Origin: a virus
Length of the DNA: 35,698 nucleotides
Direction: 5' to 3' (one strand)
IMG/VR virus record: IMGVR_UViG_3300028197_000066
Span: 1-35,698 of that record
Shown here: piece after piece, positions 1 to 8,533 of the stretch
Position numbering within the stretch: position 1 is the stretch's first letter
How the letters are laid out: each line of letters begins with the position of its first letter
The notes under the pieces: model-generated
Told to the model about the DNA's origin: nothing
Databases searched by the model: none
Seen by the model: the letters and a program-made list of their open reading frames with translations, nothing else
Program-made: the position numbers and the translations under genes

Positions 1-60
1 CTTGATGCTATTGGATGGCATGTTGAGAAAACTGTAAACCTTGATTCATTTTTTGCCTGA
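1..60 (+). CDS. C-terminal end of an upstream gene, possibly DNA polymerase gp43 (partial)
   Basis: An open frame enters from the left edge and stops at the TGA at 58-60, leaving 19 residues that end in LDSFFA. A hydrophobic -LxxFF tail resembles sliding-clamp-binding tails, such as the C-terminus of T4 DNA polymerase. Polymerase gene 43 lies near uvsX in T4-like phages, so gp43 is a reasonable guess, but too little sequence is present to identify it. The stop overlaps the uvsX start (TGATG). Confidence 0.4.
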   Translation, partial: LDAIGWHVEKTVNLDSFFA

Positions 61-1067
61 TGGACTTCTTAAAAGATATTGTAAAAGAGATTGGTGATGA
101 GTATACACAACTTGCCTCAGACATCGATGACACAGAAACCTATGTGGACACGGGTTCTTACATCTTTAATTCACTTTGTTCAGGTAGCATATTTGGTGGT
201 GTTTCTGGGAATAAGATTACTGCCATTGCTGGTGAGTCTTCTACTGGGAAGACTTTCTTTAGTCTCGCTGTGGTTAAGAATTTTATGGATAGTAATCCTG
301 ACGGTTACTGTTTGTACTTTGACACTGAAGCAGCAGTTAACAAATCTCTTCTTTCAAGTCGTGGCATTGACCTAAGTAGACTGGTTGTTGTGAATGTAGT
401 GACAATTGAACAGTTTAGACAGAAGGCACTACAGGCTGTTGACATATATTTAAAAACACCAGAAGGGGAACGTAAACCTTGCATGTTTGTGCTAGACTCT
501 CTGGGTATGCTTTCCACAGAGAAAGAGATTCGTGATGCTCTTGATGATAAGCAGGTTAGAGACATGACCAAATCTCAACTTGTTAAAGGTGCATTTAGAA
601 TGCTCACTTTAAAACTTGGTCAAGCAAAAATCCCAATGATAGTAACCAATCACACCTATGACGTCATCGGATCATACGTTCCCACCAAAGAGATGGGCGG
701 AGGCAGTGGCCTCAAGTATGCAGCAAGTACAATCATTTATCTCAGCAAAAAGAAAGAAAAGGATGGAACAGAAGTCGTTGGCAATCTTATTAAAGCTAAG
801 ACAGCAAAGTCGCGTCTGAGTAAAGAGAATAAGCAAGTCACAGTTCGTCTCTACTATGATGAGAGAGGACTGGACAAATACTATGGTCTGCTAGAACTTG
901 GAGAACTAGGTGGTCTCTGGAAGAATGTAGCAGGCAGGTATGAGATAGATGGTAAGAAGGTCTATGCCAAGGCAATCCTGAAAGACCCTGAAACATACTT
1001 CACTCCTGAGGTGATGGAGAAACTAGACACAATTGCAAGGAAAGAATTTAGTTATGGAGAAAGTTGA
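60..1067 (+). CDS. uvsX: UvsX, RecA-like recombinase
   Basis: This 335-residue protein has a RecA-type ATPase core with Walker A GESSTGKT at residues 58-65 and a Walker-B-like strand CMFVLDSLG near residue 145. In T4, UvsX coats single-stranded DNA and drives strand invasion for recombination-dependent replication. The length is slightly below the roughly 390 residues of T4 UvsX. The ATG overlaps the preceding stop by one base, and the 3' end overlaps gene 41 by 14 bases, so the two are likely translationally coupled. Identification rests on the ATPase motif, the overall RecA pattern and adjacency to gene 41. Confidence 0.93.
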   Translation: MDFLKDIVKEIGDEYTQLASDIDDTETYVDTGSYIFNSLCSGSIFGGVSGNKITAIAGESSTGKTFFSLAVVKNFMDSNPDGYCLYFDTEAAVNKSLLSSRGIDLSRLVVVNVVTIEQFRQKALQAVDIYLKTPEGERKPCMFVLDSLGMLSTEKEIRDALDDKQVRDMTKSQLVKGAFRMLTLKLGQAKIPMIVTNHTYDVIGSYVPTKEMGGGSGLKYAASTIIYLSKKKEKDGTEVVGNLIKAKTAKSRLSKENKQVTVRLYYDERGLDKYYGLLELGELGGLWKNVAGRYEIDGKKVYAKAILKDPETYFTPEVMEKLDTIARKEFSYGES

Positions 1068-2427
1068 GTTTCTTGTTCTCAGGAACCTATTACATAATGA
1101 AGAGTATTTAAGAAAAGTAATTCCATTCATCAAACCTGAATTCTTTGAAGACTACAATCAAAAGGTAGTCTTTGAGGAGATTGTTGACTTTGTAAATCAG
1201 TATAATGAGAGACCTACTAAGGAGGTTTTGTCCATTGAGTTGCAAAAAAGAAATGATATTAATGAGAATAGTTTCAAAGAAATTGCTCAACTCATTGGTG
1301 CATTAGATGAGTTTCCAGCAGAGTATGAATGGTTGCTTGATACCACAGAGAAGTGGTGTAAAGATAGGTCCATATATCTGGCATTGATTGAGTCAATTCA
1401 GATTGCAGATGGTGGTAGCAAGGAGAAAACTCCTGATGCTATTCCATCTATTTTGTCTGATGCACTTGCAGTGAGTTTTGATAACCATGTTGGTCATGAT
1501 TATCTTTTAGACTACGAAGAAAGGTATGAGTCTTACCACAGAAAAGAGAATAGAATTCCCTTTGACCTGGAATACTTTAACAAGATTACAAAAGGTGGTC
1601 TTCCTAATAAGACACTCAACATCGCTCTTGCTGGTACTGGTGTTGGCAAGTCTTTGTTTATGTGTCATATGGCTTCTTCTGTTCTTCTTGCTGGTAAGAA
1701 CGTATTGTATATTACTATGGAGATGGCTGAGGAGAAAATTGCAGAAAGGATTGATGCTAATCTTTTGAATGTAAATATTCAAGACATAGGTGAACTTCCT
1801 AAACAGACTTTTGAGAAGAAGGTAACAAACCTAGCACAAAAGACTCAAGGAACACTTATCATCAAAGAATACCCAACTGCAAGTGCTCATAGTGGACATT
1901 TTACAGCACTTCTTAATGAACTTGCACTTAAGAAGTCATTTAGACCTGACATTATTTTCATTGATTACCTTAATATTTGTGCTTCCTCTAGGTATAGGGG
2001 AGGCAGCAATGTTAATTCATATACAGTTATTAAAAGTATTGCTGAAGAACTTAGAGGGATGGCTTGTGAAGCAAACGTCCCTATCGTTTCTGCCACGCAG
2101 ACCACTCGTTCTGGTTTTGGTAGCTCTGATGTTGAGCTTACTGATACAAGTGAGTCCTTTGGTCTCCCTGCTACTGCTGATCTTATGTTTGCCCTTATTT
2201 CTACTGAAGAGCTCGAATCCTTGGGACAGATACTTGTAAAACAATTGAAGAATAGATATAATGATGTGAATATCTTTAAAAGATTTGTGGTAGGTATTGA
2301 CAGATCAAAGATGAGACTGCATGACTGTGAGCAAGTAGCACAGGATGACCTTCTTGACAATAAGAAAGAAGAGGAGTATAGTTATGATGAAAAACCAAAG
2401 AAGTCATTTGATGGATTCAAATTCTGA
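1054..2427 (+). CDS. 41: gp41, DnaB-like replicative helicase
   Basis: The protein is 457 residues when started at the ATG at 1054; a TTG 21 bases upstream is less likely. The C-terminal RecA-like half has Walker A AGTGVGKS at residues 193-200, the DnaB H1a-type segment YITMEMAEEKIAERI near 219-233, and a Walker B strand DIIFIDYLN near residue 305. In T4, hexameric gp41 unwinds the fork and pairs with primase gp61, which is also in this window. The protein ends in KKSFDGFKF, a tail that resembles the NrdB C-terminus encoded at 16203 (see findings). Confidence 0.93.
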   Translation: MEKVEFLVLRNLLHNEEYLRKVIPFIKPEFFEDYNQKVVFEEIVDFVNQYNERPTKEVLSIELQKRNDINENSFKEIAQLIGALDEFPAEYEWLLDTTEKWCKDRSIYLALIESIQIADGGSKEKTPDAIPSILSDALAVSFDNHVGHDYLLDYEERYESYHRKENRIPFDLEYFNKITKGGLPNKTLNIALAGTGVGKSLFMCHMASSVLLAGKNVLYITMEMAEEKIAERIDANLLNVNIQDIGELPKQTFEKKVTNLAQKTQGTLIIKEYPTASAHSGHFTALLNELALKKSFRPDIIFIDYLNICASSRYRGGSNVNSYTVIKSIAEELRGMACEANVPIVSATQTTRSGFGSSDVELTDTSESFGLPATADLMFALISTEELESLGQILVKQLKNRYNDVNIFKRFVVGIDRSKMRLHDCEQVAQDDLLDNKKEEEYSYDEKPKKSFDGFKF

Positions 2428-2428
2428 C

Positions 2429-2740
2429 ATGGGACTTACTACCAAGAAATTGCAATCCCAACTTGCATCAAAAGAGTTACCACACTATTATATGTTGTAT
2501 ACTGGTAATCCAGTAGCACCTACCAGGTGTTGTGGAACATTGCAAGATCTAATGACAATGTTGGATCATTATCCACATGCCAAGTGGGAGAAAGTTTATT
2601 TACCTAACCCTGAGACTGTTGATGTGAAAGCAATTGCAGTTGAAGAACCACTTGCACTACTACCACTTAAACTTAAAGGGCAGGAGATTCCCTTACAACA
2701 AAATCTCCCTCAATCTGAACTTAAAGAATTAGAACTATGA
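2429..2740 (+). CDS. Small protein of unknown function downstream of gene 41
   Basis: This 103-residue protein starts at the ATG one base after the gp41 stop; in-frame ATGs upstream would lie inside gene 41. The N-terminal half holds KELPHYYMLYTGNP and a CC pair (TRCCGTLQDL), followed by an acidic, Pro- and Leu-rich tail. There is no signal peptide or membrane segment. Its stop overlaps the next ATG (ATGA). Position suggests an early or replication-associated role, but no function can be assigned. Confidence 0.75.
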   Translation: MGLTTKKLQSQLASKELPHYYMLYTGNPVAPTRCCGTLQDLMTMLDHYPHAKWEKVYLPNPETVDVKAIAVEEPLALLPLKLKGQEIPLQQNLPQSELKELEL

Positions 2741-3141
2741 CAGTAGACACAGAGAAGTATCTTGAATTTGTAGAAGGTGTGACTAGTGAACCTAGTCTTT
2801 ATCTTGATTTTTTGATGAGGCGTATTGCTGAACTTGAAGTTCAGGAAGCAAATGTTCCTCAACTCCTGACTGCTGCACTTGGGATGTCTGCTGAAGCAGG
2901 TGAGTTTACTGAGGTTGTCAAGAAGATTCTTCTTCAAGGTAAACCATATGATGAAGATAATATCTTCCATATGAAGCGTGAATTGGGAGACATTTGTTGG
3001 TACATTGCTCAGGCATGTATGGCACTTGACACTACCTTTGATGAAATCATTGAAATGAATGTAGAGAAACTGAAAGCACGCTACCCTGGTGGTGAGTTTG
3101 ATGTTCACAAATCTGAAAATCGTAAAGAAGGAGATGTATGA
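2737..3141 (+). CDS. mazG: MazG-like nucleotide pyrophosphohydrolase
   Basis: This 134-residue all-alpha protein has the MazG-superfamily pattern: SAEAGEFTEVVKK (an ExxE-like metal site) about 50 residues in, then RELGDICWYIAQ (ExxD) near residues 85-96 and the typical ending NVEKLKARYPGG. MazG-type enzymes hydrolyse (d)NTPs or alarmone-like nucleotides to monophosphates, and cyanophages commonly carry one. Substrate cannot be read from sequence. It overlaps both neighbours by four bases (ATGA). Confidence 0.85.
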   Translation: MTVDTEKYLEFVEGVTSEPSLYLDFLMRRIAELEVQEANVPQLLTAALGMSAEAGEFTEVVKKILLQGKPYDEDNIFHMKRELGDICWYIAQACMALDTTFDEIIEMNVEKLKARYPGGEFDVHKSENRKEGDV

Positions 3142-3323
3142 TTAATCTTGAGCTAGATATTAGGAGTGCAGTGGCTGTAAGACAGGCATTGTTTCGTGAA
3201 CAGAATGGGTATACATTAGATATAACTTGTTGTCCAACAAGAATCATTGATATCCGTAACATCATTGTAGAAATTGACACACAAATTGAGGAGACATTGA
3301 AAAATGAAACTACTAACACTTGA
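3138..3323 (+). CDS. Small hypothetical protein (61 aa)
   Basis: The ATG overlaps the mazG stop (ATGA), and the 3' end overlaps the next gene by 20 bases. The product is helical-looking with a CCPTR turn and an Ile/Glu-rich second half. Only the tight coupling and the continuous frame support it as a real gene. No function is recognised. Confidence 0.65.
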   Translation: MINLELDIRSAVAVRQALFREQNGYTLDITCCPTRIIDIRNIIVEIDTQIEETLKNETTNT

Positions 3324-3531
3324 AGATTATGAATTAGCAGGTCAAACATTTTGGCCTAAGTATTGGTATATTGCCAAAGAACTTGGTGAAGGTGCTAAGA
3401 CAGAAGATATCTTAAGAGTTATGGAAGCAGTTGGTGGTGTTGCATTGAAGTTAGCATTAGAAGAAAAATCAGTAGGTCCATTTGGATTTAATAAAGTAAA
3501 AGAGGGAGAGGATGATTCAGACATCTGTTAG
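3304..3531 (+). CDS. Small hypothetical protein (75 aa)
   Basis: This acidic, soluble protein begins MKLLTLEDYELAGQ and ends in DDSDIC. It overlaps both neighbours by 20 bases, in keeping with the compact early-type string from 2429 to 3966. No family is recognised and no membrane segment is present. Confidence 0.7.
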   Translation: MKLLTLEDYELAGQTFWPKYWYIAKELGEGAKTEDILRVMEAVGGVALKLALEEKSVGPFGFNKVKEGEDDSDIC

Positions 3532-3763
3532 TGAAGTAGTTGCTCCAGAAGGAGCAGAACTTATTGATGAATGTTTCTATGTCTGGGAAACTAGGTATGG
3601 ATTATATTCTACTATGACAAAGCAAGGTCGTAAGATGATGACTGGTGCTACCAAAGATGGTGTTACCATTATAACTCGTTGGCATCTTAAGTGTGAACAA
3701 GATGGCACTCTTGATCAATACACAAGAGTTGTTGGGGATGCTATTGTTGATGGTAAGTTATAA
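3512..3763 (+). CDS. Small hypothetical protein (83 aa)
   Basis: The product looks beta-rich, with residues such as ECFYVWETRYGLYS and GVTIITRWHLKCEQDG. It starts inside the end of the previous gene, and its stop (TAATG) overlaps the next start by one base. No function is recognised. Confidence 0.7.
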   Translation: MIQTSVSEVVAPEGAELIDECFYVWETRYGLYSTMTKQGRKMMTGATKDGVTIITRWHLKCEQDGTLDQYTRVVGDAIVDGKL

Positions 3764-3966
3764 TGCTGACGATTGTTAATCACCTTTCTGCTTTTTGGGC
3801 AGTGGTGGTTATGAATTGTGTTCATCCTGCCAACTGGGAGTATTGTCTTCCAGTTCAAGACTGGTTGATACCTGGTATAATGGAGGGAGTTGAGATTTAT
3901 CTTAATCCCTCTTCAATATATGAAAGTGAAAGAGAAGTTCTACGTGATATAAATATAAAAAAGTAA
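3763..3966 (+). CDS. Small hypothetical protein (67 aa)
   Basis: The N-terminal 20 residues are hydrophobic (LSAFWAVVVMNC), followed by a Trp/Pro-rich middle (PANWEYCLPVQDW) and a charged C-terminus. The N-terminus could be a short membrane segment, but the stretch is brief. It is joined by one-base TAATG overlaps on both sides. Function unknown. Confidence 0.65.
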   Translation: MLTIVNHLSAFWAVVVMNCVHPANWEYCLPVQDWLIPGIMEGVEIYLNPSSIYESEREVLRDINIKK

Positions 3967-5042
3967 TGTATGTAAGAAAGATGTCTTCATCAATGCGTAA
4001 CTTTATGGAAGCATATTCTGCTGTTCATAATACAGAAGCAAGAGAAGAACTCAGTTCAGGTAGAGATCACATCAGTGAGATGGATCTTTCTCATCTGACT
4101 TCTGGTGATCTAGTTGAGATCGCAGAACAAGTTCTTGAAGTTGTTTTTGAAACACTGACAGTGAAAGAAGCACATGAAGTTGTAACTTCAGTGTTTGATA
4201 TTGAAACTGGAATTGACGGAAGAGCACATAAAGTTGACAGATTGAATGAAGCATTTGATAGTGCTTTTGCTGAAGTTGGTACAAAGGCAGCATCAGTTGC
4301 ACTTGAGCACTTTGCACAATATAGACATAACAAGAGACTTCAAGAGACTTGGAGTGCTAGGTTCAATCAAGAGAAGAGAGTTGCTAGAGTTCATGGTAGA
4401 CTGGTAGCAGAAGAAGTAGCATCTATTACAGCAAGACTTCTCACTATGATTGATGAGAAGGCACAGAAGTGTTGGGATACTCACAAGAAAGTGGGTATGA
4501 AAAAGAAGGGTGGTAAGATGGTTAATAACTGTGTCCCTAAGAATGAAGGATACATGGCTCTTCCAAAAGTGAAGATGGCACGTCAGGCTGATAAGGCATA
4601 TGGCAAGGAGCAATCTGCTGTTAGTAAGGGTGATGAGAAAGAAGTTAATAAGCAGATGCAACGCAGAATTGCTATGAAGGACCCTGCTGGTCGTAAGCAA
4701 TCTTTGAAAAAGGAAGAATTTGTAGCAGAAAAGAAAGGTTCTAAACCTGACTATCTTGATTTTGATGGTGATGGTGATGAGAAGGAGTCAATGAAGAAGG
4801 CACTTTCTGATAAGAAGAAAGGTAAGAAAGGCATGAAAGAGGGCATTGATCCTAAAGGTGCTGCTAGAATGGATGCTGCCAAGGGTAAGAAGAAAGAGAC
4901 AGAAGATGAAACCAATAAGCGTTTGATGTTAGGTAAGCATTCACCTGCTGTAAAGTATGCTAAGATGAAGAAGGAAAGTGTTTCATTCTCACAAAAAGAA
5001 CTTGATGCATTTGAAGCAGTTGTTAATTCCTGGGAGGACTGA
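3966..5042 (+). CDS. Lys-rich putative virion or morphogenesis protein
   Basis: This is a 358-residue protein. The helical N-terminal half (about residues 1-165) is followed by a Cys-bounded basic element, CW..KKVGMKKKGGKMV..CVP, around residues 176-200. An acidic DFDGDGDEKE loop lies near residue 265, and Lys-rich repeats follow. In my recollection similar Cys-Trp/KVGMK/CVP elements recur in cyanophage and pelagiphage structural-type proteins; that is family knowledge, not proof of function. An alternative start at 3981 would give MSSSMRNF. The DFDGDGD loop resembles a calcium loop but lacks the position-12 Glu. Confidence 0.75.
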   Translation: MYVRKMSSSMRNFMEAYSAVHNTEAREELSSGRDHISEMDLSHLTSGDLVEIAEQVLEVVFETLTVKEAHEVVTSVFDIETGIDGRAHKVDRLNEAFDSAFAEVGTKAASVALEHFAQYRHNKRLQETWSARFNQEKRVARVHGRLVAEEVASITARLLTMIDEKAQKCWDTHKKVGMKKKGGKMVNNCVPKNEGYMALPKVKMARQADKAYGKEQSAVSKGDEKEVNKQMQRRIAMKDPAGRKQSLKKEEFVAEKKGSKPDYLDFDGDGDEKESMKKALSDKKKGKKGMKEGIDPKGAARMDAAKGKKKETEDETNKRLMLGKHSPAVKYAKMKKESVSFSQKELDAFEAVVNSWED

Positions 5043-5046
5043 GTGA

Positions 5047-6312
5047 ATGGCAGATACAGCTAAATTTGAAGCTGCTAGTATTGCCTGTTATTATCAAGCT
5101 ATCAACAATGGCGAATCAACTGAACCAGGTGCTAGTCCTGAGATGACTGATGCTATGGATAAAGAATATCCTGGCATGTCAAGAGAGTGGAGAGAGGGTA
5201 TTCTTGCAGGAGCAGATGCTCTTATGGAATATCTTGGCCATAGACCTGGTACAAAAGATGGATCATATTTGTACGCTCACTATGATGGCAGAACAAAATC
5301 TATCCCTGCTAATAATTCATCAACAATCATTAATGATGTATGGGATGGATTCACTAAGGCACAGAAAGATATATTCACAGGAAAGAAAGACTCCTGGAAT
5401 ACTGCTGATGTCTATATGGTGAAGAGGAATGAAGAGTCTTCTCTTAAAAGATATATTGAGGAATTGAGAAAAGAACTTACTGAAGGTATGGATCCTGAGG
5501 TATATGTTGGCACTATCAATACATTGATGTCTAAAGCATTGAAGGAGAAGATTCTTCTTCCCATCTCATTGAAGCAGAAGACTAGGGGTGCTGATGTAAA
5601 AATTACTGAGACCAATCTGACCATGGGTCCTAATGGATTGAATGTTCAGGATGGTAGTATTGAGACACCAATGAAGACAGTATTTGATATTGCTACAAGA
5701 CGTGGTGATACTGACTTTGCTGGTAACTCACTTAGGTTTGCTGCTAGATTTGAAGTAGGAACTTATGCTAAAAAGTATTCATGGGAGAGCAAAGGTTCTA
5801 GTAAAACAGCAGATGCTACTGAACCCAGAGACCTTGTATTGAATAATAAAGGTAAGTATACTACTGCAACTGCTAGAAATGGTTCTATACCAGGACCAAA
5901 GATGGCAGATCTTGTAAAAGAATACTCTGGTGAAGATATTAATCACAATATCCCTATGAACAGGGTATTGAATGACAATGAGATTACTTATTGGCAATCT
6001 TATATTAAAAAGATCGTCCAGAACTCTGGTGGTATCTTACTTGATCTAGGTAACTTCACTATTGATGGTAAGAAACTGACACCTGATAAATTTATCCAAG
6101 CAATGGCACTGATGGATAAAGGAAAACCAGGTCAGAAAAATATGGACCAGAAGATTAGGGCAAAACTTAGACATCTCAGATATATTAGGATGTTTATTGA
6201 TGCTAAGAAGGCAGGTAAGATGGCAGAATTGATTACTCATGCTTACTTCCTTTCTTCCAAAATGAATATTTCTCAGGCAGATATGGCTGGTCCTTTCATC
6301 AAGGTCCAGTAA
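5047..6312 (+). CDS. Hypothetical protein, possibly virion-associated (421 aa)
   Basis: This soluble 421-residue protein has no Cys-rich or membrane regions. The segment KKDSWNTADVYMVKRNEE near residue 115-130 and the LLPISLKQ strand near residue 175 are the most distinctive parts. It starts four bases after the preceding Lys-rich gene and probably shares its transcript. A sigma-70 promoter for the next gene lies just after its stop. I recognise no enzymatic motif; a structural or packaged role is inferred only from neighbours. Confidence 0.7.
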   Translation: MADTAKFEAASIACYYQAINNGESTEPGASPEMTDAMDKEYPGMSREWREGILAGADALMEYLGHRPGTKDGSYLYAHYDGRTKSIPANNSSTIINDVWDGFTKAQKDIFTGKKDSWNTADVYMVKRNEESSLKRYIEELRKELTEGMDPEVYVGTINTLMSKALKEKILLPISLKQKTRGADVKITETNLTMGPNGLNVQDGSIETPMKTVFDIATRRGDTDFAGNSLRFAARFEVGTYAKKYSWESKGSSKTADATEPRDLVLNNKGKYTTATARNGSIPGPKMADLVKEYSGEDINHNIPMNRVLNDNEITYWQSYIKKIVQNSGGILLDLGNFTIDGKKLTPDKFIQAMALMDKGKPGQKNMDQKIRAKLRHLRYIRMFIDAKKAGKMAELITHAYFLSSKMNISQADMAGPFIKVQ

Positions 6313-6330
6313 AGGAACTGGCACACAGAT

Positions 6331-6359
6331 TTGACAGCAGGGCAGAGACCTGCTATGAT
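6331..6359 (+). promoter_or_regulatory. Sigma-70 promoter for the DNA methyltransferase
   Basis: TTGACA (6331-6336), a 17-base spacer and TATGAT (6354-6359) form a near-consensus promoter, with an extended -10 TGC in front. The spacer carries a perfect dyad GCAGG (6337-6341) / CCTGC (6349-6353), a possible operator. The methyltransferase ATG follows 15 bases downstream. Confidence 0.8.
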
Positions 6360-6374
6360 AAACCTATACAAGAG

Positions 6375-7151
6375 ATGACTATGATTGACCTGAGGACTGG
6401 CAACTGCATTGAACTTGCCAAAGGTCTTGAAGATAACTCAATTGACTGTACTGTAACTTCCCCTCCCTACAATAAGTGTGGTGTAGGTGGGGGTTTGTTT
6501 CGTAAGATTGAATATGCTGCCTTTGATGACACTCTCCCTGAGGATAAGTACCAGGAGCAGCAGATTGAACTGCTAGATATCCTGTTTGATAAGACAAAAG
6601 ATGGTGGTTCTTTGTTCTACAATCATAAAGTAAGGTATCACAAAGGTGGTGCTATCTCACCTTGGGCATGGTTGACAAAGACTAAGTGGAATATCAGGGA
6701 AGAGATTGTCTGGAACAGAGGTAGTGGTCCTGAGATTTCAGGATACAGGTTCATCCAGACTGATGAAAGAATCTTCTGGTTGTGTAAAGGAACTAAGCAT
6801 CCCAGACTGCCTAGACGTTCTGCTAACTGGACTAGTGTCTGGAAGTTTGGTCCTGAGATGAAGAATCCTCACCCTGCACCATACCCTATTCAACTTCCTG
6901 CACGCTGTATTCAAGCAATAATGCAAGAACCTGGTACTATTCTTGACCCTTACAGTGGTTCTGGTACTACTGGTTTGGTTGCAACTATGCTTGGTCATGA
7001 TTATATTGGGTTTGATCTGTCAGAAGAGTATCATGACATGGCAAGAAAAAGATTTGAGAACCCTTCCAAGAATGACATCAGGAAGTTTACTGATGAGACT
7101 GGTGTTGCAGCAGTAACTAATACTGATGTATTCAGTCTGGCTGATAACTAA
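6375..7151 (+). CDS. DNA methyltransferase (N4-cytosine or N6-adenine type)
   Basis: This 258-residue SAM-dependent methyltransferase has catalytic motif IV TSPPYN near residues 28-33 and SAM-binding motif I DPYSGSGTTG near residues 191-200. The IV-before-I order is the beta-type arrangement. TSPPY is more usual in N4-cytosine enzymes, but N6-adenine cannot be excluded. There is no adjacent restriction endonuclease, so it is an orphan that may mask phage DNA from host nucleases or alter expression. It has its own promoter at 6331-6359. A second possible start is the ATG at 6381. Confidence 0.88.
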   Translation: MTMIDLRTGNCIELAKGLEDNSIDCTVTSPPYNKCGVGGGLFRKIEYAAFDDTLPEDKYQEQQIELLDILFDKTKDGGSLFYNHKVRYHKGGAISPWAWLTKTKWNIREEIVWNRGSGPEISGYRFIQTDERIFWLCKGTKHPRLPRRSANWTSVWKFGPEMKNPHPAPYPIQLPARCIQAIMQEPGTILDPYSGSGTTGLVATMLGHDYIGFDLSEEYHDMARKRFENPSKNDIRKFTDETGVAAVTNTDVFSLADN

Positions 7152-7186
7152 ATAGACTTATGGGTAGTACTTATTAAGATATAGTA

Positions 7187-8524
7187 ATGAAGAGTTTTCT
7201 TTCATTCTTTACTGAAGCAAGGTCCTCTAATGCTGCTGAGACTGCAGCAAATATGGGATTAGATGGAGATGGTCACGGCAATTGGTTCAAGAAAGGACAA
7301 TTGTTTGCCAAAACTGTCAATGGAAGATTGGAGTATGTGAAGAAAAGGGAAGCATCCAAGAAGGATGAACCTAAACAGAAAGCACAAAAACCTCAAGAAC
7401 AACCATCACAATCTAAACCTAAGGCACAAGAGACTGATAATGGAGAAAAAAACACAGGAGGAGATCAAACAAACTCTGGAGAGTATGGAGCGTTTGGGGA
7501 CGGAAAACCAAGAAGAATGCCGCAACCTACAAGAGCAGATGGTACTCCTAAAGATGATCTTGGACCTCTAACTGTTACATTTGGTAGGTTTAATCCACCT
7601 ACAGTAGGGCATAAAAAGTTATTAGATCAGGCAAAGAAGGCAGCAGGTAAGGGTGCATTAAGAATTTATCCATCAAGATCACAGGATGCCAAGAAAAATC
7701 CATATGATGCTGATGAGAAAGTTGGCATTATGAAGCAGATGTTCCCAGATCATGCTGAAAGTATTGTGAATGATTCTAATTCAAGGACTATATTTGACGT
7801 TTTGAAGCAGGCACATGAAGATGGATATTCAAGTGTTAAAATTGTGGTTGGTGGTGATAGGGTCAAAGAGTTTGACAAACTCTCAGGAGATTACAATGGC
7901 AAACTCTATGATTTTTCTGGTGTGGAGACTGTATCTGCTGGAGAAAGAGATGAAGACGCTGAAGGTGTAGAGGGAATGTCTGCTTCTAAGATGAGAAAAG
8001 CAGCAGCAGACAATGATTTCAAGACATTTAGAACTGGTGTACCTGATACCCTTGATGATAAAGCAGCAAAATTGATGATGAATACTCTTCGTAAGAAGAT
8101 GCAAGTCAAGGAAGGTTGGAATCTGTGGGAGATTGCACCTAAGTTTGACTGGAAAAACTTGAGAGAGAACTATGTCTCAGGTGCTTTATTCAAGTTAGAT
8201 CAGTTAGTAGAGAACCTTAACACTGGTTTGGTTGGTAAGGTAATTAGAAGAGGAACCAACTATCTAATCTGTGTGACTGAAGATAATGTGATGTTCAAGT
8301 CCTGGATTAAAGACTTAAAAGAGTATACAGAAGTCAAGATGGATAGGAAAGAAAGAGTAAAAGGCAAACCAAATACACTTTCAGGTACTAGTGGTTACTT
8401 TAAGTATGCCTCTGACATGACACCAGGGTTTAATAAAGGTGATAATACCAATCTTCAGGATGGTGGTAAACCTTATAAAGGTGTATCTGGTAAAGATTTC
8501 ATAAATAAATACAGGAAAAAATAG
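7187..8524 (+). CDS. Nucleotidyltransferase-domain protein, possibly virion-associated
   Basis: This 445-residue protein has three parts. The N-terminal 60 residues (MKSFLSFFTEAR, then LDGDGHGNWFKK) resemble the start of cyanophage structural-type proteins. A Gln/Lys/Pro-rich linker follows. The central domain from about residue 125 has the cytidylyl/adenylyltransferase signature GRFNPPTVGH, a VVGGDRVKEFD strand and SASKMRKA, equivalent to the ISSTxxR motif. Such domains transfer NMP to phosphorylated small molecules such as NMN. The C-terminal 120 residues have no clear family. The substrate is unknown. Confidence 0.8.
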   Translation: MKSFLSFFTEARSSNAAETAANMGLDGDGHGNWFKKGQLFAKTVNGRLEYVKKREASKKDEPKQKAQKPQEQPSQSKPKAQETDNGEKNTGGDQTNSGEYGAFGDGKPRRMPQPTRADGTPKDDLGPLTVTFGRFNPPTVGHKKLLDQAKKAAGKGALRIYPSRSQDAKKNPYDADEKVGIMKQMFPDHAESIVNDSNSRTIFDVLKQAHEDGYSSVKIVVGGDRVKEFDKLSGDYNGKLYDFSGVETVSAGERDEDAEGVEGMSASKMRKAAADNDFKTFRTGVPDTLDDKAAKLMMNTLRKKMQVKEGWNLWEIAPKFDWKNLRENYVSGALFKLDQLVENLNTGLVGKVIRRGTNYLICVTEDNVMFKSWIKDLKEYTEVKMDRKERVKGKPNTLSGTSGYFKYASDMTPGFNKGDNTNLQDGGKPYKGVSGKDFINKYRKK

Positions 8525-8533
8525 TTTTTAGTG

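Noticed and set aside
4293-4700. Reverse-strand open frame in the Lys-rich gene
   Set aside because: It mirrors a biased coding strand; the product is a Leu/His/Ser-rich artefact and no reverse-strand gene is supported anywhere in the window.
4755-4800. EF-hand calcium loop (DFDGDGDE)
   Set aside because: It lacks the position-12 Glu and flanking helices of a true EF-hand.
7148-7155. CTAAATAG as a late promoter for the gene at 7187
   Set aside because: Two mismatches to TATAAATA; insufficient without expression data.
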